A stretch of 47,961 nucleotides of DNA from an uncultured Oxalobacter sp. (GCA_934401755.1 CAKRSU010000015.1:1-47961), one strand, 5' to 3'. Numbered from the stretch's first letter, positions 8,890-17,132 are shown. Notes: generated by a model not told the origin, from the letters alone. Translations and numbers: made by a program.

Positions 8890-9065
8890 ATCAATATCAT
8901 TTAATGATTATTAGAAATAGAATATTAAGAGAACTATTGATATTGTTCTCTCACTTTCCTCATTGCAATATAAATGTAAGCTTTCGAAATGTCTAATGCC
9001 TATAATTTATTTCATGTTATGCTTACTAAGCATTAATCCTTTATTTTTGAAAAGGCCGTTATTCG

Positions 9066-9968
9066 ATGGAAATTAGGGTATTACGTTACTTTCTTGAGGT
9101 CGCATGAGAAGGAAATATTACACGTGCTGCTGCACGTTTACATCTTACTCAACCTACGCTTTCTCGTCAGCTTAAGGCACTTGAAGAAGAATTGGGGAAA
9201 AAACTCTTTGTACGAGGAAGTTTTAATATTCGCCTGACAGATGAAGGACGTTTACTAAGAGAACGCGCTGAAGATATCTTAGGTATGGTTGATCGTACTT
9301 GTGCTGAATTTAAAGCATTTGATGATGTAACGGGTGGAGATCTCTATATTGGTTGTGCAGAATCTTTTGGAATTCGCTATCTTGCAAATGCGGTACATTC
9401 TCTACAGAAAAAGTATCCACGTATTCGATTGCATTTACATAGCGGGAATGCTGAAGATGTCACAGGCCGTCTTGATCGTGGGCTATTAGAATTTGCGATT
9501 ATTGTTCGAGAGCCTGATGCTGATCGATATGATAATCTGATGATTCCTCATCATGATAGTTGGGGAATTATTATGCCGTATGAGCATCCACTGGCAGAAA
9601 AAGATAGGATATCGCTTGAGGATATTAAAGGAATTCCTCTGATTTGCTCCCATCAAACAATGAGTGCTGATTTTCGTCGATGGTTTGGTAATGATTTTGA
9701 CAAATTAAATATTGTTGCCACTTATAACCTTATGTTTAATGCGGTTGTTATGGTCAAGGCAGGAATTGGATGTGCGATTGGTTTTGATCATTTAATCGAG
9801 ACGGGACCTAATAGTGGACTTTGCACTCGACCACTTAATCCTCCTTTATATTCACCGATGCATATTATCTGGCGTCGGCATCAAACATTTACACCTGTTG
9901 GCAAACTTTTACTTGAAACAATGAAGCGTATGATTCACGATGAATGTCATGCATCCTCTTTTAAGTAA
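9066..9968 (+). pseudogene. LysR-family regulator interrupted by an in-frame TGA at codon 14
   Basis: Read from ATG 9066, the frame encodes MEIRVLRYFLEVA, then TGA (9105-9107), then EGNITRAAARLHLTQPTLS and a complete LysR protein to 9968, about 300 codons in all. Family members usually have Arg or a similar residue at this point, so one change CGA to TGA explains the stop. The stop falls inside the winged helix-turn-helix, and no good in-frame start follows before the HTH ends. The C-terminal effector-binding domain is intact and uninterrupted, so the lesion looks recent, or is a sequencing error. It is divergent from the acetyltransferase gene. Confidence 0.85.
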
Positions 9969-10118
9969 GTATTTTTAAGATGGTAAATATAGGTAATAAG
10001 TTATTAAAAAATAATAGTAAGCGATAAAAAGAGGAATTGAATCTGAAGTAAGAATGTTGTTATTCAAGAAGTTGTCATGAGATTAGTATAAAGTGTTTTG
10101 TTATTATTTTTTTAATCA

Positions 10119-11006
10119 ATGATCATGCAGATTTCACAGAATATTATCCTCAATAATGGGATAAAAATGCCTCGAATTGGGTTTGGTGTATTTCAAATAA
10201 CGGATTTGTTGGTTTGTGAGAGGGCAATAATTAATGCGATTGACGTGGGTTATCGATTAATCGATACAGCAAGCAGTTATCAAAATGAAGAAGCAGTTGG
10301 TAATGCGATTCGAAAAAGTGGCGTAAATCGGCAAAATCTTTTTATTACAACGAAAGCTTTTGTTCATGAAATGGGCTATGAAAATACGAAAGAAGCTTTT
10401 GAACGTTCTTGTCAGAAAATAGGAACAAATTATCTTGATTTATACTTAATCCATATGCCCTATTCTGATTATTATGGAGCCTGGCGAGCAATGGAAGAAC
10501 TATATCAAGCAGGAAGGATTCGTGCTATTGGTGTTTGTAATTTCTTACCTGATCGGCTGATTGATTTTTGTGAAAATGTCAAAATTATTCCAGCAATTAA
10601 TCAAATTGAAATTCATCCGTTTTATCAGCGAGAAGATGAACGATTACTCATGAAAACCTATGATATTCAGCCTGAGGCTTGGGCGCCTTTTGCAGAAGGG
10701 ATGAATAATATGTTTTCAAACCCGATACTTTCGGCAATTGCTAAGACCCATCGTAAAACGGTTGCTCAAATCGTTCTTCGTTGGAATCTGCAATGTGACA
10801 ATATTGTCATTTCAAAAACAGTCCATCAGGAACGCATGATTGAAAATATTAATATTTGGGATTTTGAGCTCACTCATGAAGAAATGCAAAAAATTACGGC
10901 ACTTGATTTAAAACATCCTCAAATGCTGGATACGCGCATGCCAAGTGAAGTGCGGCGTATTTATAATTATTTAAAGAATCCTATATTAACGAGTTTATCA
11001 AAATAG
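10119..11006 (+). CDS. Aldo/keto reductase (2,5-diketo-gluconate reductase-like)
   Basis: This 295-residue NADPH-dependent carbonyl reductase is predicted to be a TIM barrel. The full catalytic tetrad is visible: Asp49 and Tyr54 in DTASSYQNEEAVG, Lys79 in TTKAF, and His112 in LIHMP. The C-terminal cofactor segment VISKTVHQERMIENI is typical of AKR3/AKR5-type enzymes. A second ATG at 10125 is equally possible as start. It acts on aldehydes or ketones; the physiological substrate is unknown. It stands alone after the broken LysR gene. Confidence 0.9.
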   Translation: MIMQISQNIILNNGIKMPRIGFGVFQITDLLVCERAIINAIDVGYRLIDTASSYQNEEAVGNAIRKSGVNRQNLFITTKAFVHEMGYENTKEAFERSCQKIGTNYLDLYLIHMPYSDYYGAWRAMEELYQAGRIRAIGVCNFLPDRLIDFCENVKIIPAINQIEIHPFYQREDERLLMKTYDIQPEAWAPFAEGMNNMFSNPILSAIAKTHRKTVAQIVLRWNLQCDNIVISKTVHQERMIENINIWDFELTHEEMQKITALDLKHPQMLDTRMPSEVRRIYNYLKNPILTSLSK

Positions 11007-11031
11007 TGAAAAAATTTTCAATGATATTTTG

Positions 11032-11068
11032 ATCGCGTATCCAAAATAGATATCGCGATGAATTTTTT
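11032..11068 (+). terminator. Possible terminator after the aldo/keto reductase gene
   Basis: ATCGCG (11032-11037) and CGCGAT (11054-11059) form a 6-bp GC-containing stem with a 16-base loop, followed shortly by AATTTTTTAA. The loop is long and the T tract is offset by three bases, so confidence is low. Confidence 0.35.
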
Positions 11069-11241
11069 AAGAATTCAATCCAAAGTCAATAGAAAATATT
11101 GATAACATTAAAATGTTAAGTTCAATATAAAACGATATTAAGTGAGCAAATTGATTAATCAATGCTAATTTCTTTGAGTAAATCGCTGATTTTTAGCGAC
11201 ATAAAACAAAAAAGAATCAATGCATTCGATAAAGAAGTTAA

Positions 11242-12210
11242 TTATTTTTTTGATACTTTATTTTCAAGAATTGATTCTTTGCATTCAAAAAGCATTTCAA
11301 CGTGCGCAATAGCGTGATCGCCTGGAATACCATGAGTGATACTTGAAAGAATGAAATTAGATCCTGTACTGTAGGCGGCTTTAAGAACGTCATATGGTGT
11401 TGGAGATGTTTCTTTAAAGAGACTAGCCGGGACTAAGTCTGGACGTTTTCCGCCAATCATTGCGGTTCCAATAGGATTCGTCCCGATCAGTTCGCCTTCA
11501 AAGCAAGCAATGAGAAGATGTCGACAAGCTGTGACACCTGTGATCCCGAAAAGATTTTTTCCACAAACAGGACAGTGCCAATGAGGCGTTTTAGTATATG
11601 CCCATTTTGTACAGATAATTTGCTTTTTGCTTCCATCTTCAAAAACAGGCTCTTCTAAAGGCGCTGTTTTGCTTTGTTGATCGTCTGTAATATCGCCTGA
11701 AAGTTGAGTTCGCCAAGCAATGGCATAGCGGTCAACGAGATTAGTACTGTGTTTTATATGAGTATCTTGTACGCAATCGTCTTCAGACCAATTTTTGGGT
11801 AAAGGAAGAATTCCCGATATATAAAGGACAATTTGTTCAACAATGGAATAAGTGGTTGCCATTTCTGTTTCCATGTCTTCAATTTCGAAGTCAATTGGAA
11901 GCGAGGTGGTCCACTGATTTCCGTGCTGCATTTTGGCTAGTTCAAGCTTGCGCGTACAGATATATTCAAGTAGTCGCAGATGTTCGAGCATATCATTGGA
12001 ATTCCATGTATTGCGATTATTACAATAATGATTATTCCAATCACATAGAAATGTGCGAAGATCAGAAACAATGAATGTGTGTGATTGTAGGATTTCCCAA
12101 TTGCTGTGCCATTCACAAAGCATGCTGACAATATGATGCATGGCGACATTAGCTGCATTTTCAAGGTTAGGGGCGTTGTCAATATCTTCCATTTTTGTTT
12201 TTTGATCCAT
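11242..12210 (-). CDS. Uncharacterised protein with a zinc-ribbon-like Cys/His cluster
   Basis: I do not recognise this 322-residue protein. The N-terminal two thirds are helical and rich in Trp, Asn and His. A compact cluster near the C-terminus, HWHCPVCGKNLFG then TACRHLL, gives CxxC plus C-x-H and looks like a metal-binding knuckle. The last 80 residues are mixed, with several Gly/Pro turns. There is no signal peptide or membrane segment. It follows the HAD nucleotidase gene by 15 bases on the same strand, so the two probably form an operon controlled from the region shared with the divergent S24-type repressor. Such genes are common in prophage and accessory blocks, but no phage structural gene is present. 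Confidence 0.7.
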   Translation of the reverse strand: MDQKTKMEDIDNAPNLENAANVAMHHIVSMLCEWHSNWEILQSHTFIVSDLRTFLCDWNNHYCNNRNTWNSNDMLEHLRLLEYICTRKLELAKMQHGNQWTTSLPIDFEIEDMETEMATTYSIVEQIVLYISGILPLPKNWSEDDCVQDTHIKHSTNLVDRYAIAWRTQLSGDITDDQQSKTAPLEEPVFEDGSKKQIICTKWAYTKTPHWHCPVCGKNLFGITGVTACRHLLIACFEGELIGTNPIGTAMIGGKRPDLVPASLFKETSPTPYDVLKAAYSTGSNFILSSITHGIPGDHAIAHVEMLFECKESILENKVSKK

Positions 12211-12225
12211 TCATTTTGCACAGGT

Positions 12226-12726
12226 CTATAAGATACCGCGTTCTCTGAGTTCTGCCATGACCTGCGTCAGATTTTTGCAAAGGATACCGATTCCTCCTGC
12301 CAAATGCCATTCAGCGATATTACTGGGACTATCGTCAATGAGAATATCATTAGTGTTTGTACAGTAATATTGTTTATGAGCCGTTTGAACGACAATGTTA
12401 ATTGTGATTGTTTTTGAAAGAGTGCGTCTAACCCAAGCGATTTTATCGTCATGTGATGTTGGCATATTGCGTTTTGGTTTAGGCAATGCCGTAAGAATCT
12501 CACAGCGAGGACCATATTTTTGGTAAAGCTGATCAAAAAGATCTTTGGCCCCGCTGATTATGTCGAGGGTGTCAAAGTAATGTGGCACTTTATTTAGAAT
12601 ATGCCACATCGCGTCATTGTCTGGAATAGCAATCCCTGTTAATTCTTTTGATCGAGTCCAGAAATCGGCCATAACACCATCAAGATCAATGAAGATTTTT
12701 CCTGTGTGAATGGAAGGCGTAACCAT
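12226..12726 (-). CDS. HAD-family 5'(3')-deoxyribonucleotidase-like phosphatase
   Basis: This 166-residue cytosolic HAD phosphatase is of the NT5C (deoxyribonucleotidase) type, which dephosphorylates nucleoside monophosphates. Motif I is FIDLDGVMADF (nucleophile Asp14, acid/base Asp16), motif II is the Thr in LTALP (Thr79), and motif IV is ILIDDSPSNI (Asp131, Asp132). The short cap after DGVMADF fits this subfamily. It is the first gene of a two-gene operon with the zinc-ribbon protein and is divergent from the repressor gene. Similar small nucleotidases are often carried by phages and accessory islands, which fits the surroundings. Confidence 0.83.
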   Translation of the reverse strand: MVTPSIHTGKIFIDLDGVMADFWTRSKELTGIAIPDNDAMWHILNKVPHYFDTLDIISGAKDLFDQLYQKYGPRCEILTALPKPKRNMPTSHDDKIAWVRRTLSKTITINIVVQTAHKQYYCTNTNDILIDDSPSNIAEWHLAGGIGILCKNLTQVMAELRERGIL

Positions 12727-12982
12727 GTTTTATTTTTTCTTTTCAAGAATCCAGCCTTTAAGTATATAGCGACGTTTTATATAGGAACAGAAAAATATGA
12801 CATATTGTTTAAGCGTGTTAAAAAATTTATATCATGTAAATTCGAATCAAGTATTAAATTGTAAGGTATTTTAGATAAATTTATTCCAAATTAACATAAT
12901 TTAGCCGCAACTTCTATTTCTTTGTGCTAGGCAATACGGTAGTATGATTAATGGATTTTTTTTGTTCTAGATGGGAGACAAA

Positions 12983-13828
12983 GTGACCGACAAAATTCAA
13001 GATCCCAATGTAGAAATTATTTCTGATGAAACGGAAAAGCAGCCATCTAATTGGTCGCTATTAGAATCTGAAGTGATGCCTTTGCCATTACAGGATATGG
13101 CTTTAAAGGAAGAAAAGCGAGAGCAAAAAGAGGATAGTAGTTATGACTTTACCCTTTTGACAGGGCGTTTGAGAGCTGCAATGTCAAAATTGGGTATAAC
13201 ACAAGCACAATTAGCGCGTGCTTGTAATGTAAAGCCTCCCAGTGTTAATGGATGGCTTAATGGTAAAGCAAAATACTTAAAAGGTAAGAATCTATTATTA
13301 GCGGCTAAAGCGCTTAATGTTTCTCAAGAATGGCTAGCGACAGGAAAAGGCGCAATGATGCCTTATGAGGATGCATTTACGGCTGTTCCGAATTTACCGT
13401 CAAATGAGTTTATTCAAGTCCCCGTGCTAAATACTCGTCAATCGGTAATGGATGATCATTTTGAGGAACATTTATTTGAGGAAAAAGTTGTATTTCGTAA
13501 AGCTGATTTAGTGTCGCTCAATGTGCAGAGTCAAAATGCTCGTGTGTTGTTGGTTCATGATAATGGGATGCTGCCGACATTACAGATGAATTGTTCTGTA
13601 TTAATTGATGTTGCCGATACAATATTGCAGGACACGAAAGTTTATGCGGTATTTTATGACGGACATTTATTTTTTCGGCGTTTAATATATGATTTCAATG
13701 TTGTGGCAGGTCAACGTACATGGGTAATGCGTTGTGATAATCCTGATCGATTACAATATCCTGACCGACTTTTGCCACCCGATGTGACGATATTGGGACG
13801 TGCTGTTTGGTTTACGGGATTTCTTTAA
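12983..13828 (+). CDS. XRE/S24-type repressor with degenerate peptidase active site
   Basis: A CI/LexA-like transcriptional repressor. I prefer GTG 12983 as start because GGGAG sits five bases before it; ATG 12971, in the same frame, has no ribosome site. Residue numbers here count from 12971. An acidic leader of about 58 residues comes first, then an HTH (about 62-125, ITQAQLARACNVKPPSVNGW), then an S24 peptidase-fold domain (about 145-285). The usual self-cleavage serine (consensus GDSMEPT) is replaced: the sequence reads HDNGMLPT, with Gly199 at the Ser position. The catalytic Lys (consensus VKRL) reads FFRRL, with Arg236. It should therefore dimerise but not self-cleave. It may control the divergent nucleotidase operon. 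Confidence 0.85.
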   Translation: MTDKIQDPNVEIISDETEKQPSNWSLLESEVMPLPLQDMALKEEKREQKEDSSYDFTLLTGRLRAAMSKLGITQAQLARACNVKPPSVNGWLNGKAKYLKGKNLLLAAKALNVSQEWLATGKGAMMPYEDAFTAVPNLPSNEFIQVPVLNTRQSVMDDHFEEHLFEEKVVFRKADLVSLNVQSQNARVLLVHDNGMLPTLQMNCSVLIDVADTILQDTKVYAVFYDGHLFFRRLIYDFNVVAGQRTWVMRCDNPDRLQYPDRLLPPDVTILGRAVWFTGFL

Positions 13829-14035
13829 AAGATGTGTCAATTAAGATACCCATAAAGTTTTAATCGGAATGCAAGGGTATTATGATTTTGCGAAAAAATT
13901 GAAAATACTGACACAGTTTTTTATAGGGTTGAGCGATCTTTTAAAGGTTTTCTCTCTGCTAGAATGGATACTGGTGATATTCTTGCTGAGTTTTTATCAT
14001 TTTAGAGTTCGTTTTATTGTGGGGGAGGTAATATT

Positions 14036-14344
14036 ATGGACATTGGCAATGCGATCAAAACTTGTCGTATTCGTAAGGGATTGTCCCAGACAAAACTTGC
14101 AGAGCTTGCTGATTGTTCTGTTTCATATCTTTCCTTGATTGAGCATAATCATCGAGATGTCACATTGTCGACATTGCGTCGGATTTGTCTTGCTTTAAAT
14201 ATTCCAATGGGGATTTTACTTTTTTTGGGGACTTCTCAAGAGGAAATGGGGGCTATTTCGAAAGAGCTTGAATCCGAACTTGCAAAGAATATATTGTCTC
14301 TTTTAAATACGCCGCCAGCGGCTTCGAAAGTGCAACTTGTATAA
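14036..14344 (+). CDS. Small XRE-family HTH regulator
   Basis: This 102-residue DNA-binding protein has an N-terminal XRE helix-turn-helix (about 4-60: LSQTKLAELADCSVSYLSLIEHN) and a short C-terminal helical tail likely used for dimerisation. GGGGGAGG lies nine bases before the ATG, a very strong ribosome site. It follows the S24-type repressor gene by 207 bp and has its own terminator, so it is probably monocistronic. Its targets are unknown. It may be autoregulatory or part of the same accessory block. Confidence 0.88.
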   Translation: MDIGNAIKTCRIRKGLSQTKLAELADCSVSYLSLIEHNHRDVTLSTLRRICLALNIPMGILLFLGTSQEEMGAISKELESELAKNILSLLNTPPAASKVQLV

Positions 14345-14375
14345 GTCATACGCCAATATATGAGTTTTTATCGTT

Positions 14376-14404
14376 ATGCCGAACGAGTTAGTTCGGCATT
14401 TTTA
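14376..14404 (+). terminator. Rho-independent terminator after the small XRE gene
   Basis: A perfect 9-bp stem, ATGCCGAAC (14376-14384) and GTTCGGCAT (14391-14399), with a 6-base loop is followed by a T run. It lies about 30 bases after the XRE stop. Confidence 0.88.
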
Positions 14405-14594
14405 TTAGATTGTTGCTGTTTTTCAAGAAAAATTCGAATCATATCGAATAATCAAATTTTTGATGCTGAAGATAAAAATTTCTTGAGAATTTAACTATAA
14501 ATAGAAACTTTATTGGGAAAATTTATTGTTCGGTTGTTTGTCATTTTTAGCCGTTTTACCATAAACTACGTTTTTTGTTTGATAGATACCCGTT

Positions 14595-15143
14595 ATGGAA
14601 AACAAAGACCAATCTGAAACTGTGATGCGTGAAGCACAAGAGATTAATAAGTTGTTAACTCAAAAACTCAATGCGAGCAAAGTCAGTTCTGATGAGGAAT
14701 TTAAAACGTTACTACATGCGGTAACGGTACCGATGATGACGCTAACGGCAAAATTGTCAGGGGAATCTGAAGTATTTGTGCAAGATGTTTGCGATGAGGT
14801 TTTTAAGGCAATGACAGGCAAAGCTCCTAGTCGTGATGATTTAGGCAGAATCAAGAGTACTCATTCAGGGGAACCAACCGATGCAACGACCTTATTTGAG
14901 TCAACAATGAGCGATCCAGATATGGTGAAGGGCGCTGAAATAGCAAATTATGCATTAGCCGCTGCAATGCAGCAAATGGCCGATACGCATTGGGGACGCC
15001 CGGTTATTCGGGCGCGTATTATGGTGATGGTCATTGTTGGACTTTTAAATCGTATTGCTGTCGAAGCAACCTATCCTCTTGATCATTTTGATACAGTTCG
15101 TGATGCAATGAAGAATATTGAGCAAAATATGGGGTGGTTTTAA
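14595..15143 (+). CDS. Hypothetical protein
   Basis: I do not recognise this 182-residue, mainly helical, acidic protein. It has no signal peptide. One moderately hydrophobic Met-rich stretch near residues 140-155 (RARIMVMVIVGLLNRIAV) looks like a buried helix rather than a membrane anchor. The start ATG has no strong ribosome site. It lies alone between the small XRE gene with its terminator and the first Fur-box unit. Confidence 0.65.
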   Translation: MENKDQSETVMREAQEINKLLTQKLNASKVSSDEEFKTLLHAVTVPMMTLTAKLSGESEVFVQDVCDEVFKAMTGKAPSRDDLGRIKSTHSGEPTDATTLFESTMSDPDMVKGAEIANYALAAAMQQMADTHWGRPVIRARIMVMVIVGLLNRIAVEATYPLDHFDTVRDAMKNIEQNMGWF

Positions 15144-15255
15144 TCGTATCTGTGTTTTTCTCAAGAATCGACGGTTGCGTTTCATGCGAGTTCGTCTATT
15201 TGTCGCAAAGTTGGTTTTATTTTTCTATTAAGTGAGCTGTTAGTTTTTTACTAAA

Positions 15256-15270
15256 TGATAATAATTATCA
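15256..15270. promoter_or_regulatory. Fur box 1 (perfect 7-1-7 palindrome)
   Basis: TGATAATAATTATCA is an exact TGATAAT-A-ATTATCA inverted repeat, matching the 7-1-7 form of the Fur consensus. It sits directly before a promoter-like pair, TTGCGT (15272-15277) and TAAAAT (15296-15301) with an 18-base spacer, so bound Fur would block the transcript that follows. Confidence 0.8.
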
Positions 15271-15307
15271 CTTGCGTTTAAAAGAAAAAGAAGTGTAAAA
15301 TAATTTT

Positions 15308-15413
15308 TGTAGGCTTAAGAGACATTGATGCAGAAAGTCTCCTCTGATCAATGTAAGTCTGCGTTATGCCAGTCTTTTTACCTCGCCCGTTGAATGATCA
15401 GCGGGTTTTTTTT
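15308..15413 (+). ncRNA. Candidate Fur-regulated small RNA 1 (RyhB/PrrF-like in organisation)
   Basis: The predicted start is about seven bases after the -10 TAAAAT, and the end is an intrinsic terminator: CCCGTTGA (15386-15393), loop ATGA, TCAGCGGG (15398-15405), then eight T. This gives an RNA of about 106 bases. No ORF is present. Inside, ACATTGAT (15322-15329) can pair with ATCAATGT (15347-15354), giving a first hairpin. The layout of Fur box, promoter, about 100 untranslated bases and terminator is that of iron-sparing sRNAs such as RyhB or PrrF. Primary sequence similarity to those RNAs is not evident to me, so the name is by organisation only. Confidence 0.62.
15386..15413 (+). terminator. 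Intrinsic terminator of candidate sRNA 1
   Basis: An 8-bp stem (one G-T pair) with tetraloop ATGA is followed by eight T. It is too far (about 240 bases) from the preceding CDS to be its obvious terminator. Confidence 0.88.
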
Positions 15414-15436
15414 GTTTGAAATGGTTCTATAAATAT

Positions 15437-15457
15437 GTAAACGAGAATCATTTGCAT
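15437..15457. promoter_or_regulatory. Fur box 2 overlapping a -35 element
   Basis: CGAGAATCATTTGCA (15442-15456) within 15437-15455 matches 13 of 19 positions of the GATAATGATAATCATTATC Fur consensus. It overlaps TTGCAT (15452-15457), which is spaced 16 bases from a perfect TATAAT (15474-15479). Repression by Fur with iron is the expected outcome. Confidence 0.7.
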
Positions 15458-15479
15458 TTAATAAAAGTTAAGGTATAAT
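15452..15479 (+). promoter_or_regulatory. Sigma-70 promoter of candidate sRNA 2
   Basis: TTGCAT, a 16-base spacer and a perfect TATAAT. Transcription would start near 15486. No ORF with a ribosome site follows before the terminator at 15565-15598. Confidence 0.7.
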
Positions 15480-15485
15480 CTCTTT

Positions 15486-15598
15486 TCAGAAGATTGAAGA
15501 AAACTCGGTGTTTTTTTCGCCTCTAAGATCGGGTTTTATTAATCTTTGGTTGCCCGCAAATTGAACGCCCAATGTTAGAACGCATTGGGCGTTTTTTT
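15486..15598 (+). ncRNA. Candidate Fur-regulated small RNA 2
   Basis: An RNA of about 113 bases is predicted between the promoter at 15452-15479 and the strong terminator at 15565-15598. It is U-rich and contains no credible ORF. It lies 73 bases after the end of candidate sRNA 1 on the same strand, so two separately terminated, separately Fur-controlled units stand in tandem, as PrrF1 and PrrF2 do in Pseudomonas. The two RNAs do not look alike in sequence, so they may have distinct targets rather than being duplicates. Confidence 0.6.
15565..15598 (+). terminator. Intrinsic terminator of candidate sRNA 2
   Basis: A perfect 10-bp stem, ACGCCCAATG (15565-15574) and CATTGGGCGT (15583-15592), has an 8-base loop and a seven-T tail. 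Confidence 0.9.
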
Positions 15599-15676
15599 AT
15601 ATTGTTTTTATTCTATAAAATTTTTGAAAAGTTAATTGCGTTTTATCTATTCATCTTCATTTTGCCAATACTCTAG

Positions 15677-16324
15677 CTATTCTTTGATGGTGAGCATTTC
15701 GTCTAAAGGGACTCGAAGGGAACGATAATTGTTAATAGGATGACTAGATCGATAGCCGAGTCCAATTCCGATAGCAATTAGTTCATCTTCAGGAATACCT
15801 AAATATTGACGGATCATGTCAGGAAATTTTACAAATTCATAAGCGGGAATGGAATCAATTCCTTTATTAGCGGCGCTTAGCATCAGTGTTTGTTCAAATC
15901 CTCCCATATCCATAATAGCCCATTCGGGAGAATTTTTAGGGATTGTAATGTAGATCGCTGCACTACAGTGATAAAGATTTTCTTGTGTTTTATAAAATTC
16001 AGAGAAATCTTCTTTTACATAATTGCCAAGGTGCTTTGTTAATGCTTGCATATTTTTAAAAGGATAAGCACCGAATGATTCTCGTGGAACACGGGTAAAG
16101 TCAGAATAGCCTTTTTCGCCTGATTGTACTTTAATCAGATGATTTTGTTTGATGGTCTCTAGTGTTTTGCCTGTTGCAATGTAAACTTTCCATGGTTGGG
16201 AATTAACCCAAGAGGGCGCCCATTGAGCTTCTGCAACAATTGCTTTTAATGTATCTTTAGGAATTGGCAGTCCATTAAAATCTCGAATGGATCGACGTTT
16301 TTTGATAACCTGGCTAAATTCCAT
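15677..16324 (-). CDS. Nitroreductase-family FMN oxidoreductase
   Basis: This 215-residue cytoplasmic flavoenzyme reduces nitro compounds, quinones or similar acceptors with NAD(P)H and works as a dimer. The FMN-phosphate motif KRRSIRDF (residues 8-15), the following APSWVNSQPW segment, and the C-terminal IAIGIGLGY block are typical of the family. The length is normal. The physiological substrate is unknown. It converges with candidate sRNA 2, whose terminator lies 79 bases past its stop. Confidence 0.88.
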   Translation of the reverse strand: MEFSQVIKKRRSIRDFNGLPIPKDTLKAIVAEAQWAPSWVNSQPWKVYIATGKTLETIKQNHLIKVQSGEKGYSDFTRVPRESFGAYPFKNMQALTKHLGNYVKEDFSEFYKTQENLYHCSAAIYITIPKNSPEWAIMDMGGFEQTLMLSAANKGIDSIPAYEFVKFPDMIRQYLGIPEDELIAIGIGLGYRSSHPINNYRSLRVPLDEMLTIKE

Positions 16325-16562
16325 TGTTAAAATCCTTATCGTTCATTATATTCAAGTAGTATGGATGAATTTCTATGAGGAAACAAGGTTTGTTCTTAAT
16401 CAGAAAAAAGGATCTTAAAAATAAAGCTCGGTGTAAAAGAACCAATTTAATTAAATTAGCCGATTAGGATAAGGGTAAATATTTTTATTGAAAGTCACGT
16501 TCTTTTGAAGATATAGGACGATGAGAGATAAAAACAGCGGGCAGTTTATGTAAAGGTTAAGT

Positions 16563-17132
16563 ATGAAAATTAGAAGATTGTTGTTAGGAACGATGATATT
16601 AGCTGTTATGGCAGGTTGCGTTACAAGAAAAGGAGATGATTGTTCAACTCAAGATGCGCAAATATCGGTCATTAAATGGCTTAAAGAAGGAGGTGTCAAA
16701 CGAATTGTTCAGCAAGGGTATATGGAGACCGATGAAGCTCGTCAAATGTTAGAAAGATTAGATTTTTCTTTTGATTCTGTGGGGAGTACAAAAAAAGAAG
16801 AGGATGGATCTTTAGTTTGTAAGGGGAAGTTTCTGGTTCAACCTAAGCCTGATTTTGCAATAGATCTTGAAAAAGCTGCAGAAGAACAGCGTGAAAAAGG
16901 AACAATACTTAAAAACTATGGGTTTAAAGGGATTGCAGAAAGATCAGGTTATCTCGCCGATGGCGATAATAAAGCAACATTTATGCTAGATTTTACTGTA
17001 GCCAGAAAGAATGGAAAAATTACAGCAGAAGCAGATTGGGAAAATACAGGGTACTTTAGTGATTTTATGGCAAATATTGCAGAATCATTAACACATGCTA
17101 AAAGAGATGATAAAACCATACTCAGCGAGTAA
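16563..17132 (+). CDS. Predicted lipoprotein of unknown function
   Basis: This 189-residue protein has a lipoprotein signal: basic MKIRR, a hydrophobic stretch, and lipobox VMAGC with Cys19 as the lipidation site. The mature part is hydrophilic, mixed alpha/beta, with one further Cys pair (Cys27 and the Cys in LVCKGKF) that could form a disulfide. No Asp at +2, so outer-membrane sorting is likely. AAGG lies eight bases before the ATG. I do not recognise the family. It stands alone, converging with the PBP gene. Confidence 0.75.
   Translation: MKIRRLLLGTMILAVMAGCVTRKGDDCSTQDAQISVIKWLKEGGVKRIVQQGYMETDEARQMLERLDFSFDSVGSTKKEEDGSLVCKGKFLVQPKPDFAIDLEKAAEEQREKGTILKNYGFKGIAERSGYLADGDNKATFMLDFTVARKNGKITAEADWENTGYFSDFMANIAESLTHAKRDDKTILSE

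Noticed and set aside
9105..9107. TGA in lysR as selenocysteine or a recoded codon
   Set aside because: No SECIS-like hairpin is visible after it, LysR proteins are not selenoproteins, and TGA is used as a normal stop elsewhere in the window.
13869..14138. 89-codon open frame overlapping the start of the small XRE gene
   Set aside because: It overlaps a gene with clear HTH and a GGGGGAGG ribosome site, starts without one, and its hydrophobic translation has no family resemblance.
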